23,451 nucleotides of DNA from JAIOTH01 sp964639335 (GCA_964639335.1 CAZXCJ010000017.1:1-23451), one strand, 5' to 3'; counted from the first letter of the stretch, positions 8,890-16,615 are shown. Made by a program: numbers and translations. Notes: a model not told the origin generated them from the letters alone.

Positions 8890-10110
8890 ATGTTTGAAGA
8901 TTTAGAACAAAACGACTCTTCTCAAGCCAATAAATTGAACAATAAATTAGTTCAACCAGAAAATGAAAATACCGGCGGTTTTTTGCGTTCAGAAGAGAAG
9001 AATAAATCCTATCAAGAAAAATTAAAAGATAGTCAATTTTCTGAAAACAAAAAAAATACTGAAGATATTTTTGAAGATACAGACGGAGATGCCTCTATCC
9101 AAAAAAATATTAAGCTTCCAGATGTTTTACCACCCAAAGAGGGCGTTTCCCCATCTCAACCATTAAAAGATTATCAAGAATTAATTGCCGAAGGAGATAG
9201 TATTCAAGGAAATAAAATAAAGCCCCATTATTTTATTTTGGGCTTAATTATAATTTTAATCCTTTTGGGCAGTTTTGGTGTTTGGGCTTATCAAAAGTTA
9301 TTTACTGGTGAAAGAAATACAGGAAATATAGTTTTGAATACCGAGCCAGAAATTATAAATTTAGTAGAGCAAGAAGTAGAAAAAGAAATTGAAGAAGGGA
9401 TTAGTATTAATGAGCCGGCGGTTTCTAATGATATTGATGGTGATGGTTTAAGCAATGAAGAAGAAGAAGCACTGGGTACTAATCCAAATGATGTAGATAC
9501 TGATAGCGATGGATTGTCTGATAGAGAAGAGGTCAAAATATATCATACTGACCCATTAGAATGGGATACAGATGGAGATACATATTATGATGGGGAAGAG
9601 GTGGTAGCAGGTTATGATCCTTTGGGCCCGGGAAGATTATTTGACTTTAGTTTGATTACTGGTGAAAATTCTGTAGAAGAAAAAATTAAATCTTTAATTT
9701 ATCCGGAAGTTAATATATTAGAATGGAATGATTTTAATAGTGAAGAATTTAAATTTTCTTTTAAATATCCTGACACATGGGAAATTCAAGAGGAAGATAA
9801 TAAAATCACCATTAGTAAAAATGCTTCCACTTTTATAGAAATTGAATTAAGAGAAAATAAATTGGAATTAGATTTAGTGGATTGGATTATTACTCAAAAT
9901 GATTATCCGGATTTTATCCAAGACCAAATCTATATTCATGAGAAACTTTCCCTTTTAATTAATAGTAATGATCCTGATTGGCTGGCTTCAAGTTCTATGT
10001 TTATTGGAGTTGATGACCGGGTTTATAGCTATAATCTCTTTTCTGATGATAACTCTGAGGAAAATTTTAATATATTCCAGGCCTTAATATTATCAACAAA
10101 TTTTAACTAA
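8890..10110 (+). CDS. Single-pass surface protein with TSP3-type calcium-binding repeats
   Basis: The 406-residue protein has a charged N-terminal part (1-112) with a TEDIFEDTD motif, one transmembrane helix (about 114-136), a linker, and three calcium-binding repeats of the DxDGDGLSxxEE type (about 181, 201 and 225). The C-terminal domain (about 285-406) opens with FKFSFKYPDTWEI, a pattern resembling PsbP-like domains of CPR surface proteins. There is no cleavable signal, so the N-terminus is probably cytoplasmic and the repeats external. The start is set by the Shine-Dalgarno AAGGTGA at 8877-8883. The next gene follows one base after the stop and encodes a related protein, so the two probably form one operon. 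Role unknown; attachment or envelope structure is an inference. Confidence 0.8.
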   Translation: MFEDLEQNDSSQANKLNNKLVQPENENTGGFLRSEEKNKSYQEKLKDSQFSENKKNTEDIFEDTDGDASIQKNIKLPDVLPPKEGVSPSQPLKDYQELIAEGDSIQGNKIKPHYFILGLIIILILLGSFGVWAYQKLFTGERNTGNIVLNTEPEIINLVEQEVEKEIEEGISINEPAVSNDIDGDGLSNEEEEALGTNPNDVDTDSDGLSDREEVKIYHTDPLEWDTDGDTYYDGEEVVAGYDPLGPGRLFDFSLITGENSVEEKIKSLIYPEVNILEWNDFNSEEFKFSFKYPDTWEIQEEDNKITISKNASTFIEIELRENKLELDLVDWIITQNDYPDFIQDQIYIHEKLSLLINSNDPDWLASSSMFIGVDDRVYSYNLFSDDNSEENFNIFQALILSTNFN

Positions 10111-10111
10111 T

Positions 10112-11614
10112 ATGGATGTGAAACAAAAAGACATTGCAACTGAAGATATTTTTAAAAAAACGAATTTAGAACCAGGAAATATTCCGGAAAATATTCAGGT
10201 TAATAATTTGGGTTCTTCACAGGTCCAAGTTGGCACACCTAATAATGATTTAGAAAATAGCGAAGTTGTTTTTAAAGAAGTCAATGAAAAAGCAGTTAAT
10301 GAAAACAAAGAAGAAGGTCTTGAAATTAAAGATTCTAACATTCATAGTATGCCTGATAAATTTTTAAAACCAGAAAAAAAAGATAAAGAAAAAAATTGGT
10401 TTTTAATAATTGGCATTGCTTTAGTTTTTGTTATTATTTTAGCAGTAGCTGGCTTTGCTTTTTTTGCCCTAAGAGACAAAGGTAATCCAGATGAGATATT
10501 AAATATTGAAAATCAAAACCATCAAAATGTAAATACCAATACTAATTCATCTCATGAAGATGAGTCCGATTTAAATACAGCAATGGGCAGAGATGAAAAG
10601 CGATTAAATGATATTTTAGACATTAAGAACGCTTTAGCATTTTATTATGATGAAAATACAGAATATGCCATTAATTTATCATCTTTATTAGATAAGTATT
10701 TAATTGACCTTCCAAAAAATCCTCAACCAGGCGGAGAGGCCTATTATTACCAAAGACAAGAGAGTGGTCAAAATTATATATTAGTTTTTACTTTGGAATC
10801 TGGTGGTAGTTTTGGAAATCTGGTTTTAGGAGAGGGTAGGTATGAGTTAACACCAGTAGGCGGAATTCAAATTTATCAAGAAGAGGAAGAAGAAGATGAT
10901 GAAAATAATAATTCAGCCAATAATGAAAATACAAATAATGTAAATGTAAATGTAAATGTTAATAATGTTAATACGGGTGAGGAGCTCATAATTCCACCCA
11001 GGGGGCCGGATAGTGATAATGATGGTTTAACTAATACAGAAGAAATTTTATTTGGGACAAAATTTGATTTACCAGACAGTGATTTTGATGGCTATGTTGA
11101 TGGAGAAGAAATTCTTGCTCTTTATGATCCTAATACGGCCGATCAAAGATTAGTTAATAATATAGACGTAGTGCGAATTTATAATAATGATATTTATAGA
11201 TATTCGGTTTTGTATCCAGCTAAATGGTTGGCCGAAGAAAAAACTTCAGAATTTGATGAAACAAATTTTTATGATGATCAAAATGGGGATTTTTTCAAAA
11301 TCCAGATAGAAGAAAATCCTCAAGGTTTAACTTTGCAAAAATGGTATTTATATTTTTCTTCGGGATCCCAGACAGGAGATTTAGAATATTTTCAAAATCC
11401 TAATGTTTCTGGATTGAAAACTAAAGATGGATTTAATATTTATATTGCCAATGAGGATAAAATATATATAATTTCTTACATTTTAGTTGATATAGAGGAA
11501 TTGAATTATTTTAGAACTTTTGAAATGTTGTCTCAAAGTTTTAGATTTATAAACCAGCAAGTAGCAGAAGAGAATTTAGGGGACGAGGGGGGCGGAGGAG
11601 ATAATGAAACATAA
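10112..11614 (+). CDS. Single-pass surface protein with pseudopilin-like core, TSP3-type repeats and PsbP-like domain
   Basis: This 500-residue protein shares its plan with its upstream neighbour: an early TEDIFKKTN motif (10-18), a transmembrane helix (about 96-120), calcium-binding repeats (DSDNDGLTNTEE near 300 and DSDFDGYVDGEE near 322) and a C-terminal PsbP-like domain (about 362-480). Between the helix and the repeats lies a segment (about 159-250) beginning GRDEKRLNDILDIKNALAFY and containing a DLPKNPQPGG-like turn, a pattern typical of GspG-type pseudopilin cores, but without a prepilin peptidase site. An Asn-rich linker (about 263-288) follows. It starts one base after the previous stop with no clear Shine-Dalgarno, which suggests coupled translation. 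Its end overlaps ybeY by 11 bases. Probable envelope protein; specific function unknown. Confidence 0.8.
   Translation: MDVKQKDIATEDIFKKTNLEPGNIPENIQVNNLGSSQVQVGTPNNDLENSEVVFKEVNEKAVNENKEEGLEIKDSNIHSMPDKFLKPEKKDKEKNWFLIIGIALVFVIILAVAGFAFFALRDKGNPDEILNIENQNHQNVNTNTNSSHEDESDLNTAMGRDEKRLNDILDIKNALAFYYDENTEYAINLSSLLDKYLIDLPKNPQPGGEAYYYQRQESGQNYILVFTLESGGSFGNLVLGEGRYELTPVGGIQIYQEEEEEDDENNNSANNENTNNVNVNVNVNNVNTGEELIIPPRGPDSDNDGLTNTEEILFGTKFDLPDSDFDGYVDGEEILALYDPNTADQRLVNNIDVVRIYNNDIYRYSVLYPAKWLAEEKTSEFDETNFYDDQNGDFFKIQIEENPQGLTLQKWYLYFSSGSQTGDLEYFQNPNVSGLKTKDGFNIYIANEDKIYIISYILVDIEELNYFRTFEMLSQSFRFINQQVAEENLGDEGGGGDNET
10938..10971 (+). repeat. In-frame hexanucleotide repeat in the Asn-rich linker
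   Basis: Three exact ATGTAA units (10938-10955) followed by variants encode an alternating Asn-Val stretch. Because the period is six, copy-number changes would alter linker length without shifting the frame. Confidence 0.6.
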
Positions 11615-12053
11615 TATGAAAGATAATTTAAATTTATTGGCCAATAAAAGCGTTAGTTCAGATTTTAATAAAATTAAAAAATGGTTTGAAAAAAAAATTA
11701 GTGCTCTGGAAAAGTTAGAAAAAATCAAAGCAGAGCAGATATCTATAGTTATTACAGACGACAAAAATATAAAATATTTAAATCAGAAATATCGTCAACA
11801 AAATAAAATTACAGATGTTTTAAGTTTTGCCCAATGTGATATTAAAGAGGATTTTAAAACAGCAGAGGATAATTTTTTAGGAGAGATATTTATAAATTTT
11901 AGGCAAGCTCAAAGACAATCCAATAATATTCAAGAAGAATTAATAAAATTATTAGTACACGGTTATTTACATACTAGAGGATATTTACATGATACAAAAA
12001 AACAAAGAGAAGCTATGGATTTAAGGGCTGAAAAAATTATTTTAAATTTATGA
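11604..12053 (+). CDS. ybeY: Endoribonuclease YbeY (rRNA maturation)
   Basis: YbeY is a zinc-dependent endoribonuclease involved in 16S rRNA 3'-end processing and ribosome quality control. The 149-residue protein has the diagnostic zinc motif HGYLHTRGYLHD, with ligands His119, His123 and His129, plus the conserved TDVLSF (70-75) and LGEIFI (92-97) blocks. Its length is normal for the family. The start at 11604 is supported by a strong Shine-Dalgarno (GGAGG, 11594-11598) five bases upstream, within the end of the preceding gene; a second ATG at 11616 would be too far away. The stop codon overlaps the start of the lipid kinase gene (ATGA at 12050-12053), so the two are probably translationally coupled. 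TGA as a stop here fits the standard bacterial code. Confidence 0.95.
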   Translation: MKHNMKDNLNLLANKSVSSDFNKIKKWFEKKISALEKLEKIKAEQISIVITDDKNIKYLNQKYRQQNKITDVLSFAQCDIKEDFKTAEDNFLGEIFINFRQAQRQSNNIQEELIKLLVHGYLHTRGYLHDTKKQREAMDLRAEKIILNL

Positions 12054-12427
12054 GTTTTTTCAATATCAAAAAATTTATGAAAAGCATAAAATTTGCTTTT
12101 CAAGGATTGAAATCGGTTTGTAAAACAGAACAGAATTTTAGATTTCAGATAGCAATTTCTATTATAGTGATAATTTTGATGTTTGCTTTTCAAGTTAGTA
12201 AAAAAGAATCCGTAGTTTTAATTTTAATGATTGCTTTTGTATTGGTGATGGAGTTGATTAATTCTGTTTTTGAAAAAATGGCAGACATGATGCAACCCCG
12301 TGTTCATGTTTATGCAGAATTAATAAAAAATATTATGTCTGGGGTGGTTCTTATTTCAGCAGTAGCTTCTTTGATTGTTGGTTTAATAATTTTTGTTCCC
12401 TACTTTTACAATCTTTTTCAAATTTAA
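12050..12427 (+). CDS. dgkA: DgkA-type integral membrane lipid kinase (diacylglycerol/undecaprenol kinase family), catalytic Asp replaced by Asn
   Basis: Members of this small family phosphorylate diacylglycerol or undecaprenol at the membrane using ATP. The 125-residue protein has the usual three hydrophobic segments and the signature ELINSVFE, in which Glu68, Asn71 and Glu75 match E. coli Glu69, Asn72 and Glu76. Lys93 matches Lys94, but the next residue is Asn94 where the family has Asp (Asp95 in E. coli). As I recall, D95N was among the strongly impaired active-site mutants of E. coli DgkA. The motif between them aligns without gaps. The protein may therefore be weakly active, altered in function or inactive. 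The gene overlaps ybeY by four bases, a pairing seen in many bacteria. Substrate cannot be decided from sequence. Confidence 0.85.
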   Translation: MSFFNIKKFMKSIKFAFQGLKSVCKTEQNFRFQIAISIIVIILMFAFQVSKKESVVLILMIAFVLVMELINSVFEKMADMMQPRVHVYAELIKNIMSGVVLISAVASLIVGLIIFVPYFYNLFQI

Positions 12428-12455
12428 CAATTAATTTTATTTAATATATAATTAA

Positions 12456-12461
12456 TATAAT
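12456..12461 (+). promoter_or_regulatory. Candidate -10 element before ftsA
   Basis: TATAAT at 12456-12461 lies 21 bases before the ftsA ATG, giving a very short leader without a Shine-Dalgarno. No convincing -35 is visible and the flanks are almost pure A/T, so this is only a candidate. Confidence 0.3.
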
Positions 12462-12482
12462 AAATAAACATTATTTAAAAAT

Positions 12483-13721
12483 ATGAGTCGAACTAATATT
12501 ATAACAGGTTTAGATGTGGGTTCTAATAAAATTAGGGTTGTTGTTGGCCAATATAGCAGAGAGCAGGATGCCCTGCAAATAATTGGTGCCACTGAAAGCG
12601 ATTCACATGGCATTATTAACGGTAATGTGGTGAGCATAGAAGATGTGGTGAGTTCCATATCTACTGCTTTAGAAAAAATAGAAAAAATTATAGGCATGCC
12701 CATTAATAAGGCCGGTGTGGGAATATCGGGTTCAAAAATAAAATCTATTATCAGTCAGGGAGTGGTAGCTGTAGCCAAGGCCGACGGAGAAGTTAAAGAT
12801 GAGGATGTAACTAGAGTAATCGAGGCCGCTGAGGCAGTATCTACTCCGCCAAATTATGAGATTCTACACACAGCCCCCAGAAATTATAAGGTTGATAATC
12901 AGGAAGATATTAAAGACCCCATAGGAATGAATGGAGTAAGATTAGAAGTCAATGTTCAAATTATAATGGTTTTGAGTTCTCAAATAAAGACAATTACTAA
13001 ATGTATTTACAGAACGGGCGTGGAAGTAAAAGATCTCGTTTTTTCAATTTTAGCGGACGCAGAGTCGGTTTTAAATAAAGAACAAAAAGAATTGGGATGT
13101 GTGCTTGTTAATATCGGAGCATCTACTACCGACATAGCCGTTTATGAAGAAGGAGATTTAATGCACGCAGCCGTTTTACCAATTGGCAGCTCACACATTA
13201 CTAATGATTTAGCTATTGGCCTGAGAACATCTATAAAAGTGGCTGAACAGGTCAAAATAGAACACGCAACTTGCATACCTGAAATGATTAGAAAAAGAGA
13301 AGAGATTAATTTAAATACTATAGATCCAATGGAAGAAAGAAAAGTCCTTGTTTCTAAATTAGAAATTGCTAAAATAACCCAGGCCCGAGTTGAAGAAATA
13401 TTTGAATTAGTAGCTGAAGAATTAAAAGCCATTGATAGATTTGGAATGTTGCCGGCCGGAGTTATTTTAACTGGTGGGGGCTCTAAATTAACTGGTTTAG
13501 TTGAACATGTTAAAAATCAATTAGAATTGCCTGTTTTTTTAGCCAAACCAATTAAAATAAATTCCATTGTAGAAAAAGTTTATGATTTGTCTTATAGTAA
13601 TGCCTTGGGTTTGGTTTTATGGCAATATCATAAACAAGGCAGAGGAACATGGGGATCAGAGAGGGGTATAATTTCTACAGTTACTGACTTGCTAAAATCA
13701 TTTATTCCCAATAGACATTAA
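12483..13721 (+). CDS. ftsA: Cell division protein FtsA
   Basis: FtsA is an actin-fold ATPase that tethers FtsZ filaments to the membrane and recruits later divisome proteins. The 412-residue product has the phosphate-1 loop GLDVGSNKIRVVVG (9-22), a central region consistent with the FtsA-specific SHS2/1C domain, the phosphate-2 strand VNIGASTTDIAVYEEG, and the adenosine motif GVILTGGGSKLTGL (starting at about 326). It ends in an amphipathic helix (about GIISTVTDLLKSFI) that fits the membrane-targeting sequence. Length is normal. It sits 55 bases after the lipid kinase and 52 before ftsZ. No Shine-Dalgarno precedes the ATG, so translation may be leaderless-like or depend on an unstructured AT-rich leader. 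Confidence 0.96.
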   Translation: MSRTNIITGLDVGSNKIRVVVGQYSREQDALQIIGATESDSHGIINGNVVSIEDVVSSISTALEKIEKIIGMPINKAGVGISGSKIKSIISQGVVAVAKADGEVKDEDVTRVIEAAEAVSTPPNYEILHTAPRNYKVDNQEDIKDPIGMNGVRLEVNVQIIMVLSSQIKTITKCIYRTGVEVKDLVFSILADAESVLNKEQKELGCVLVNIGASTTDIAVYEEGDLMHAAVLPIGSSHITNDLAIGLRTSIKVAEQVKIEHATCIPEMIRKREEINLNTIDPMEERKVLVSKLEIAKITQARVEEIFELVAEELKAIDRFGMLPAGVILTGGGSKLTGLVEHVKNQLELPVFLAKPIKINSIVEKVYDLSYSNALGLVLWQYHKQGRGTWGSERGIISTVTDLLKSFIPNRH

Positions 13722-13773
13722 TTTAAAAATTATAAAATAATTTTGTTTTTAATAAATTAAATAATCAAATAAA

Positions 13774-14952
13774 ATGGTTAAGAAAAATAGAGAAATAAAG
13801 CCAGACATTGAAACCTTTGCCAAAATTAAAGTAGTTGGAATTGGCGGTTCAGGCGGATCAGCCATTAATAGAATGGTTTCAAATAAAATAAGGGGAGTTG
13901 ATTTTATTGCAATTAATACCGATGCTCAGGCCCTAAATACTTCTAAGGCTAAAGAAAATGTCCAGATTGGATTAGAAACTACTAAGGGTTTAGGGGCTGG
14001 TATGGATCCAGATATCGGTGCTAGATCGGCTGAAGAAAATATAGAAAACATTGAAAAAGCCTTAGATGGTTCGGATATGGTTTTTATTACTTGCGGCTTG
14101 GGCGGTGGTACTGGAACTGGCGCGGCTCCTATTATTGCTGATATTGCTAAAAATCAAGATGCCTTAACAGTGGCAGTAGTAACTAGACCATTTAGTTTTG
14201 AAGGAGCTCAAAGAAAAAGCATTGCGGAAAGAGGATTAGAAGAATTAGAAAATAGAGTAGATACCATAATTACTATTCCCAACGACAGAATTTTAAATAT
14301 TATAGATAGAAAAACTTCGCTTTTAGATGCATTTAAAACAGTAGATGATGTTTTATATCAAGGCATTCAAGGAATATCAGAGATAATAACCGTTCCAGGT
14401 TTAGTTAATGTTGATTTTGCAGATGTGAAGGCCATTATGGCCGATGCCGGTTCGGCCTTAATGGGCATTGGAAAAGCTACTGGTGAAGATAGGGCTAAAA
14501 GAGCAGCCAAGGAAGCAGTTGATAGTCCGCTTTTGGATGTTTCTATTGCTGGAGCCAAGGGAATATTATTTACAGTTACTGGTGGTAATGATTTAACTAT
14601 GCACGAGGTTAATGAGATAGCAGAAATAATTACTGCTTCTGCTGATGGTAATGCTAAAATTATTTTTGGAACAGTGATTGATGAAAGTTTGAAAGGAGAA
14701 ATTAAGGTTATGGTTATTGCCACTGGATTTGAGAGCTTTGACCTCTCTTCCAAGGAGATTAGAAAGCCCAGCGCCATTCCTTATAGTCCCAATTCTTATA
14801 TAAATAAAACAAGAGTAGGGGGTAAAAACGATGAAGACGTGTTAAATAATGACATAGAAGATGAAGAAGAAATTGAAGACATTGAAGACGATTCTGATAA
14901 AGTTCAAAATGATTTAGACATCCCAGCATTTATTAGAAGAAAAATGAAATAA
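13774..14952 (+). CDS. ftsZ: Cell division protein FtsZ
   Basis: FtsZ is the tubulin-like GTPase that forms the cytokinetic ring at midcell. The 392-residue protein has the nucleotide-binding GIGGSGGSAINRM loop (22-34), the tubulin signature GGGTGTG (110-116) and the T7 synergy loop NVDFADV (212-218), with Asn212, Asp214 and Asp217 available for GTP hydrolysis in the adjacent subunit. After the C-terminal domain comes an acidic linker (about 345-378), then the conserved tail DIPAFIRRKMK, which normally binds FtsA. The complete tail next to a complete FtsA suggests a functional pair. No Shine-Dalgarno is visible before the ATG; the 52-base gap from ftsA is almost entirely A/T. Confidence 0.97.
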   Translation: MVKKNREIKPDIETFAKIKVVGIGGSGGSAINRMVSNKIRGVDFIAINTDAQALNTSKAKENVQIGLETTKGLGAGMDPDIGARSAEENIENIEKALDGSDMVFITCGLGGGTGTGAAPIIADIAKNQDALTVAVVTRPFSFEGAQRKSIAERGLEELENRVDTIITIPNDRILNIIDRKTSLLDAFKTVDDVLYQGIQGISEIITVPGLVNVDFADVKAIMADAGSALMGIGKATGEDRAKRAAKEAVDSPLLDVSIAGAKGILFTVTGGNDLTMHEVNEIAEIITASADGNAKIIFGTVIDESLKGEIKVMVIATGFESFDLSSKEIRKPSAIPYSPNSYINKTRVGGKNDEDVLNNDIEDEEEIEDIEDDSDKVQNDLDIPAFIRRKMK

Positions 14953-14965
14953 TTAAATAAGTAAA

Positions 14966-15018
14966 AAGTTACAAGTTGAAAGTTACAAGTTTTTAAAATT
15001 AAAATGTACTTGTAACTT
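14966..15018 (+). repeat. Repeated AAGTTACAAGTT units forming an inverted repeat before nrdR
   Basis: AAGTTACAAGTT occurs twice in direct orientation (14966-14977 and 14980-14991). An inverted copy, ACTTGTAACTT (15008-15018), can pair with AAGTTACAAGT (14980-14990) in an 11-bp stem with a 17-base loop. No T-run follows, so a terminator is unlikely. It could be a repetitive extragenic element, an mRNA stabiliser or an operator. No classical NrdR box was recognised. Confidence 0.6.
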
Positions 15019-15043
15019 GAAACTTTTACCTTTCAACTAACTT

Positions 15044-15505
15044 ATGAAATGTCCTATTTGCGGCAATGAAAATACCAAAGTTTTAGATTCTAGAGTGGCT
15101 AGCGATGGTATCACTGTTAGAAGAAGAAGAGAGTGCACTAAGAAGAGGTGCGGTTTTCGTTTTTCTACCATAGAAGAAATAGAGATTTTAGATTTTATTA
15201 TTATTAAAAGAGGCGGTAAAAGAGAGGTTTATAATAAAGAAAAATTAAAAGAAGGAATTAAAAAGGCCTTAGAAAAGAGACCCTATTCAGAAGAAGATTT
15301 TGCTCAATTAATCAGAGATATAGAAATGGATATTCAAAAAATTAGAAAAAATGAAGTAGAATCTTCTATAGTAGGGGATATAGTAATAGAACATTTGAAA
15401 AAATTTGATAAAATTGCTTATATCCGCTATGCCTCAGTTTATAGATCATTTGAAGATGTTCAGACCTTTGAAAAAGAATTAAAGATATTAAAAAAGGGTA
15501 AATAA
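15044..15505 (+). CDS. nrdR: Transcriptional repressor NrdR (ribonucleotide reductase regulator)
   Basis: NrdR senses ATP/dATP through an ATP-cone and represses ribonucleotide reductase genes. The 153-residue protein has an N-terminal zinc ribbon, opening with CPICGNENTKVLDSR and RRRREC, followed by an ATP-cone (about 50-140) starting IIKRGGKREVYNKEKL. The zinc ligands would be Cys3, Cys6, Cys31 and Cys36. The second pair is spaced C-x4-C (CTKKRC), whereas the family normally has C-x2-C, so two residues are inserted in this knuckle. The rest of the protein is intact and of normal length. A repeat-rich inverted repeat lies 25 bases upstream. No Shine-Dalgarno is visible. A target nrd operon is not in the window. 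Confidence 0.93.
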   Translation: MKCPICGNENTKVLDSRVASDGITVRRRRECTKKRCGFRFSTIEEIEILDFIIIKRGGKREVYNKEKLKEGIKKALEKRPYSEEDFAQLIRDIEMDIQKIRKNEVESSIVGDIVIEHLKKFDKIAYIRYASVYRSFEDVQTFEKELKILKKGK

Positions 15506-15507
15506 AT

Positions 15508-15615
15508 CCCCACACCTATAAATTGAAAAATTATATTATATGGGGGAAATATATTTAAAATTTAAATGTCAAATTTAATTTATTAAACCTAATTTAAAAA
15601 TAATTAGGTGTGGGG
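15508..15615 (+). promoter_or_regulatory. Leader with mutually exclusive inverted repeats upstream of the small membrane protein
   Basis: CCCCACACCTA (15508-15518) is the exact reverse complement of TAGGTGTGGGG (15605-15615), which ends seven bases before the ATG at 15623. The right arm overlaps a second stem: CCTAATT (15588-15594) with AATTAGG (15602-15608). The left CCCCA can alternatively pair with TGGGG at 15541-15545. The stems that share an arm cannot form together. This may be an RNA switch or attenuator, or a DNA operator with two half-sites. No ligand-binding fold was recognised. Confidence 0.5.
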
Positions 15616-15622
15616 ATAAATT

Positions 15623-15949
15623 ATGGTGGAAAATATAGTTAAAAATGATTTAAAAACAGTGGTTAAAAAAAATAATCCTCCAGGGCTTAAAAAACTTTTA
15701 GAAGAAAATTTGGTTTTAAGCAGGGCTATTTATGAAAGCTCTAAAAAAACCGAAAAATATATTCATTTTGTAAAAATACTCAATATTATTAAATTTATTT
15801 TAATATTTTTACCTATTGTTTTAGGAATATTATATTTAATACCATTTTTGGGTCAGTTCATAGGAATGTATAAAGATCTTTTTAATGATATTTCTGAAAC
15901 ATCTGGGATTTTAGAAAATATTAAAGAAGTGCAAAATTTAACTAATTAA
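15623..15949 (+). CDS. Small hypothetical membrane protein
   Basis: The 108-residue protein has a basic, polar N-terminal half and one long hydrophobic stretch (about 52-82) that forms one helix or a tight hairpin, followed by a short polar tail. It has no signal peptidase site, conserved catalytic motif or recognised family. It is the last plus-strand gene before a strong terminator and is separated from nrdR by 117 bases containing the inverted-repeat leader, so it may have its own transcript. The G-rich right arm of that leader lies seven to seventeen bases before the ATG, where a ribosome binding site would sit. Function unknown. Confidence 0.7.
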   Translation: MVENIVKNDLKTVVKKNNPPGLKKLLEENLVLSRAIYESSKKTEKYIHFVKILNIIKFILIFLPIVLGILYLIPFLGQFIGMYKDLFNDISETSGILENIKEVQNLTN

Positions 15950-15961
15950 AATTTTTAAACT

Positions 15962-15991
15962 AAAAAACCCACTATAAGAAGTGAGTTTTTT
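15962..15991. terminator. Bidirectional intrinsic terminator between convergent genes
   Basis: AAAAAACCCACT (15962-15973) pairs with AGTGAGTTTTTT (15980-15991) around the loop ATAAGA, with a single C/A mismatch. The A-run and T-run arms make it work in both directions. It lies 12 bases after the stop of the plus-strand gene and 47 bases past the stop of the minus-strand operon. Confidence 0.85.
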
Positions 15992-16038
15992 GTATTTTTA
16001 AATAATAATCTCGGTTATTGGTGGTTAGTTAAGGAGAA

Positions 16039-16581
16039 TTAATCAGCTATACTACAATTTCTCAATATTACATTGCCAATCAATTCACCTGATAATTTAC
16101 CAATTAAAGTAATATTTTGACCTTTAGAAAGATCAACTAACTTATTTTCATCATCTCTTGGAAACATACATTGAACACCGAATAATCTAGTTTCTAACCC
16201 CCTTAAAGAAACATATGGAGTGTCTAAAATATCTTTTCCAATGTCATCGATAATACCAGTTACCTTAAGGTTTTTATTTTCATATTTAGCATCAGCAGCC
16301 ACTTTATTATCATCATAAGCTTTACTTAATTCAACTGCTGTAACTTCTATGAGTTCAATTTTTTGTGAAGCTTCTTGATTATTAATTTTTTTATCACTTA
16401 CAGAATTTTGATTACTGTTACTTTCTCCTATTGAACTAATAATAATGACAAATAAAATTAATACTAAAATAGAAGTAATAATTTTATGTTTCATGAACCA
16501 ATTTCTTAAATCAGCTCCACAATGTTTGCATTTTTTTGCTTTGTCCTGAATTTCTTCAGAACATTTTGGGCATTTTTTCAT
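16039..16581 (-). CDS. Zinc-ribbon membrane protein with OB-fold (tRNA_anti-like) domain
   Basis: The 180-residue product begins with a zinc ribbon (Cys4, Cys7, Cys18 and Cys21 in the CPKC and CKHCG pairs), then a transmembrane helix (about 30-50) and a polar linker. The C-terminal domain (about 76-178) reads VTAVELSKAYDDNKVAADAKYENKNLKVTG, a pattern of the tRNA_anti-like OB-fold family (PF12869), and it ends with the usual LRNC strand. Despite the name, such domains are usually found in membrane-anchored or exported proteins and no tRNA role is shown. By topology the ribbon would be cytoplasmic and the OB domain outside. It is the last gene of the minus-strand cluster, 34 bases after its neighbour. 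No Shine-Dalgarno; AAAAAACT precedes the ATG exactly as in the upstream gene. Confidence 0.8.
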   Translation of the reverse strand: MKKCPKCSEEIQDKAKKCKHCGADLRNWFMKHKIITSILVLILFVIIISSIGESNSNQNSVSDKKINNQEASQKIELIEVTAVELSKAYDDNKVAADAKYENKNLKVTGIIDDIGKDILDTPYVSLRGLETRLFGVQCMFPRDDENKLVDLSKGQNITLIGKLSGELIGNVILRNCSIAD

Positions 16582-16615
16582 AGTTTTTTATTTAATAATA
16601 ATTTATAGGTTAAAT

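Noticed and set aside
14367..14777. 136-codon antisense ORF inside ftsZ
   Set aside because: It mirrors conserved FtsZ codons and has no recognisable domain or start signal.
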